From NCBI GenBank assembly GCA_934574045.1, contig CAKTMK010000018.1:1-41824 (forward strand): a stretch of DNA of 41,824 nucleotides. The letters are read 5' to 3'. Positions 40,084 to 41,824 of this stretch are shown in pieces (positions within the stretch are counted from its first letter, which is position 1; every line of letters begins with the position of its first letter). The DNA comes from an uncultured Oscillibacter sp. GTDB lineage: Bacteria > Bacillota > Clostridia > Oscillospirales > Oscillospiraceae. Under the pieces are notes generated by a model. The model was not told the origin of the DNA, did no database searches, and saw nothing but the letters and a program-made list of their open reading frames with translations. A program made the position numbers and the translations under genes.

Positions 40084-40354
40084 GATAAGGAGGCCGTTTT
40101 CCCCAAATCCGTTCCTACCCCTGCACAACTTTCAGCGGCGTTTTGATTTTCTTGGCACGCAAATGCACTGCTTCACCGAAAACCATATCCGATTTGGACG
40201 GTCATTCACTTCTCAAGGTGCAAACAGTTTACTGCTTATGGACAGTGAACACAGGCTGTCGCCAGCCCGCACAGACACACCTTTTAATGTGCCTGTGCCA
40301 AATGGCAACCGTGTCGAAATCTGTCTCAAATTGAGCCACATTTCCGCAGTGGAT
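40084..40354. other. Accessory intergenic DNA without a supported gene
   Basis: No frame on either strand has a start with a ribosome-binding site and recognisable product. It holds a Spo0A-box core TGTCGAA at 40312-40318 and lies between two minus-strand terminators, so a short untranslated RNA is possible. Confidence 0.45.
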
Positions 40355-40386
40355 AAAAAGAGAAAGGCGGCAACGCCGCCTTTCTC
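40355..40386 (-). terminator. Terminator of the orphan Spo0A-C gene
   Basis: Perfect 12-bp stem GAGAAAGGCGGC (40360-40371) with GCCGCCTTTCTC (40375-40386), loop AAC, followed on minus by five T (40355-40359). It begins 8 bp after the stop codon. Confidence 0.92.
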
Positions 40387-40394
40387 CCTGTCGG

Positions 40395-40766
40395 TCAATT
40401 TCGCAGGTAAGCGGCCATCATGTCGATGAACTGAGAATTGGTCGGCGGCTGGCGCAGCTGCGTACCGGCGATCACATTCAGAAAGTCATGGTCGAGCTGA
40501 TTCCAGCAGCTCTGAATCAGCGTGCGGAGATTGCGCTCCACACAACTCGGCGTGGTGTTGAAATGATCCGCCGTCTGCTTATAGAGGCGCTTCGTGATAA
40601 GCAGCACATTGTCCGGCTGATCCCGAACCTGCTCAACCATATAGACCGCATAGCGGAAACCAGACAGCTTTCCGGTAACACCAAGCAGGCGCAGCAGACG
40701 CTCGGCGTCCAACGGGGTCTGTTCCGCGTCCCGCTCATATTCAGGCACATAATAAACCAAAGGCAT
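40395..40766 (-). CDS. Stand-alone Spo0A C-terminal DNA-binding domain protein
   Basis: Protein of 123 residues that consists almost wholly of the effector domain of Spo0A, the master regulator of sporulation, without the phosphorylated receiver. The start ATG at 40764-40766 follows AGGAGGGG. Matching features are LLRLLGVTGKLSGFRYAVYM (about 24-43), ITKRLYKQTADHFNTTPSCV with VERNLRTLIQSCW (about 57-89, the recognition region of the Spo0A TTPSRVERAIRHAIEVAW type), and PTNSQFIDMMAAYLR near the C terminus (Spo0A has PTNSEFIA). Lacking a receiver it cannot be switched by phosphorelay; it could bind 0A boxes constitutively and mimic or block host Spo0A, or control its own element. It is preceded by a short unknown region and sits next to a recombinase. 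Confidence 0.85.
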   Translation of the reverse strand: MPLVYYVPEYERDAEQTPLDAERLLRLLGVTGKLSGFRYAVYMVEQVRDQPDNVLLITKRLYKQTADHFNTTPSCVERNLRTLIQSCWNQLDHDFLNVIAGTQLRQPPTNSQFIDMMAAYLRN

Positions 40767-40879
40767 TGTTACCCCTCCTATGTGATATTTGAAGATCAAA
40801 ACAGAGAAAGGGCAGCACAGGCGGGCCTCTCGGCCAGTGGCAGGTCTTTTTTGCGTAAGACCTATGCTATGCGCTGGAT

Positions 40880-40996
40880 TCAACAATTCTTCATCCAGCC
40901 GTTAGGAATACCCCGATATTCTGTTTCAGCCGCAAAAGCGGGATGGTGGGAGATTGCCGGGTGTACGATGGTAAGGTCGAAAATCTTTGAAAACAT
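40880..40996 (-). CDS. Possible 38-residue peptide gene
   Basis: A short frame beginning ATG (40994-40996) with GGAGGA 5 bp upstream, encoding MFSKIFDLTIVHPAISHHPA and 18 more residues ending MKNC. No signal peptide or known family. It lies 113 bp before the orphan Spo0A-C gene, in the same direction, and just behind a short direct repeat. The strong ribosome-binding site is the main support; chance occurrence is possible. Confidence 0.4.
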   Translation of the reverse strand: MFSKIFDLTIVHPAISHHPAFAAETEYRGIPNGWMKNC

Positions 40997-41013
40997 CCGT
41001 ATCCTCCGTAACT

Positions 41014-41083
41014 CAATCATACACGATAACTGCCGCTTTGTGTCATGTAATCGTTCTACAATGGTCTACGATAAATGCCGCAT
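41014..41083 (-). repeat. Two imperfect direct repeats upstream of the small gene
   Basis: CAATCATACACGATAACTGC with its following CGC (41014-41036) and CAATGGTCTACGATAAATGC with CGC (41059-41081) share about 18 of 23 bases, 45 bp apart. On minus the first overlaps a possible -10 (TATGAT). They could be operator sites for a regulator, perhaps one encoded on the element. Confidence 0.5.
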
Positions 41084-41130
41084 AATGCCATTAAATGTCG
41101 ACTTTTGCAACTTTATGACCGACTTGTATA

Positions 41131-41176
41131 TAAGAAAACCGCAAGGAGACTCCATGAAGGAGCCGCCCTGCGGTTT
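41131..41176 (-). terminator. Terminator of the SLH-domain gene
   Basis: AAACCGCA (41136-41143) pairs with TGCGGTTT (41169-41176), with an inner CTCC/GGAG hairpin. On minus it is followed by TTTTCTTATA. About 45 bp after the stop codon. Confidence 0.7.
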
Positions 41177-41221
41177 CCATTTTACATACGCTTTGCTGAC
41201 GGCTCTCTACCGTCCGGTTTC

Positions 41222-41824
41222 CTATCTGCTGAGATACAGCCGATACAGGAATGTTGCGATCTGTGCGCGGGTGCAGGTGGAGTTGGGGTCGAAACGACCG
41301 CCGCCCACGCCGGCGGTGATCCCGTTCTCCACTGCCCAGGCTACCGCCTTGGCGTAGTAGCTGTCGGCGGGGACATCGGTGAACGTAGTTGTGATGCTCA
41401 CCTCCGGGCTGCCCGCCGCACGATAGAGCATCGTGACCATCTGGGTGCGGGTAATGGCGCCGTTGGGATCGGCACCGTCGGAAACGCCCTTGTCCTTGGC
41501 CCAAGCCTGCGCTTTCTCGTACCAGCTTGCGCCGCCGGTCAGGTCCGCATTGTTCTGGCGGGCGAGGATCGTCCACAGCTGGGCGCGGGTGGTGGAGGCG
41601 TTGGGCGCGTAGATCGTGGCGCTCATGCCGTTCACCAGCCCACGGGCACTGACGAAGTCGATGGCATCCTTCGCCCAGTGGTTCCGGGTGTCGATGAAAT
41701 CCTTGGAGTTATCAACGATCTTCACCGTCGCGCCGCCATTGACCGTCAGCTGGATGCCGTCCTCGGTGGGCAGGGAGTTCTTGACGATCTCCTCGGTGCC
41801 GTCAGGATGGACGATGACCGCCAC
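41222..41824 (-). CDS. S-layer homology (SLH) domain surface protein, 5' part beyond window
   Basis: C-terminal end (about 200 codons) of a larger exported protein; the frame is open to the window edge, so the true start is outside. Three SLH repeats are visible: DFIDTRNHWAKDAIDFVSAR to RAQLWTILAR, ASWYEKAQAWAKDKGVSDGA to RTQMVTMLYR, and TFTDVPADSYYAKAVAWAVE to RAQIATFLYR. SLH triplets anchor proteins to pyruvylated secondary cell-wall polymer in Firmicutes. Just before them, KDFIDT follows a beta-rich stretch (QLTVNGGATVKIVDNSKDFI) of an unknown N-terminal region. Higher GC than the adjacent recombinase region suggests return to core or a different source. Confidence 0.92.
   Translation of the reverse strand: MAVIVHPDGTEEIVKNSLPTEDGIQLTVNGGATVKIVDNSKDFIDTRNHWAKDAIDFVSARGLVNGMSATIYAPNASTTRAQLWTILARQNNADLTGGASWYEKAQAWAKDKGVSDGADPNGAITRTQMVTMLYRAAGSPEVSITTTFTDVPADSYYAKAVAWAVENGITAGVGGGRFDPNSTCTRAQIATFLYRLYLSR

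Noticed and set aside
40076..40429. Plus-strand frame of 117 codons in the accessory region
   Set aside because: No ribosome-binding site or recognisable sequence; overlaps the terminator and end of the Spo0A-C gene.
40488..41357. Plus-strand frame of 289 codons opposite the Spo0A-C and SLH genes
   Set aside because: Spans two minus-strand genes and a terminator; the translation has no domain character.

Overview
The window looks like chromosomal DNA from a GC-rich, spore-forming, flagellated gut-type Clostridia, probably Oscillospiraceae-like. This is inferred from gene content and protein style: BofA and SpoIIID (sporulation), a Firmicutes-type flagellin, a GSI-alpha glutamine synthetase followed by an ANTAR protein, a GlgC/GlgD pair, and DUF1385-PrmC. 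No marker such as 16S rRNA is present to fix the taxon. Most genes lie on the minus strand.

Layout. 1-1600: ribosomal operon rplM-rpsI with a structured leader and strong promoter, then yaaL-like and bofA, all minus. 1681-2280: tadA on plus with its terminator. 2390-3320: spoIIID and two small coiled-coil-like genes (minus) behind a sigma-E-like promoter. 3388-5137: flagellin on plus with a sigma-28-type promoter and a perfect 16-bp terminator stem. 5138-5506: non-coding, hairpin-rich patch bounded by a 29-bp direct repeat. 5513-6178: flavodoxin-fold oxidoreductase (minus). 6347-8430: glnA and an ANTAR response-regulator gene, with a terminator hairpin placed directly after the glnA promoter. 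8763-15237: four-gene tripartite-type efflux operon (TolC-like, membrane-fusion lipoprotein, RND pump, TetR) with a perfect palindromic operator. 15482-24374: glycogen operon glgB-glgC-glgD-glgA-glgP; GlgA and GlgB carry unusual basic C-terminal tails. 24498-25049: small membrane zinc-ribbon protein. 25164-27164: htpG, then an NlpC/P60-like hydrolase. 28281-33924: DUF1385-prmC-recA-recX-rimO-pgsA, minus. 33943-37563: lipoprotein, response regulator and histidine kinase, minus.

37680-41824 is the accessory end. A strong promoter reads through two 109-bp repeats that begin like tRNA-Ala genes but lose the 3' half, then an intact tRNA-Ala(CGC) and a terminator. Directly beyond lie a large serine recombinase (minus), a small TnpW-like gene, a stand-alone Spo0A C-terminal DNA-binding domain protein without a receiver domain, a possible 38-codon gene preceded by a direct repeat, and the 3' end of an S-layer-homology protein gene. 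These are lower in GC than the core and look horizontally acquired.

The most unusual items are the tRNA-like tandem array, the orphan Spo0A-C protein, the promoter-terminator unit before glnA paired with an ANTAR gene, and the repeat plus histone-H1-like tail on glycogen synthase. Function in each case is inference from sequence reading; no database search was run.
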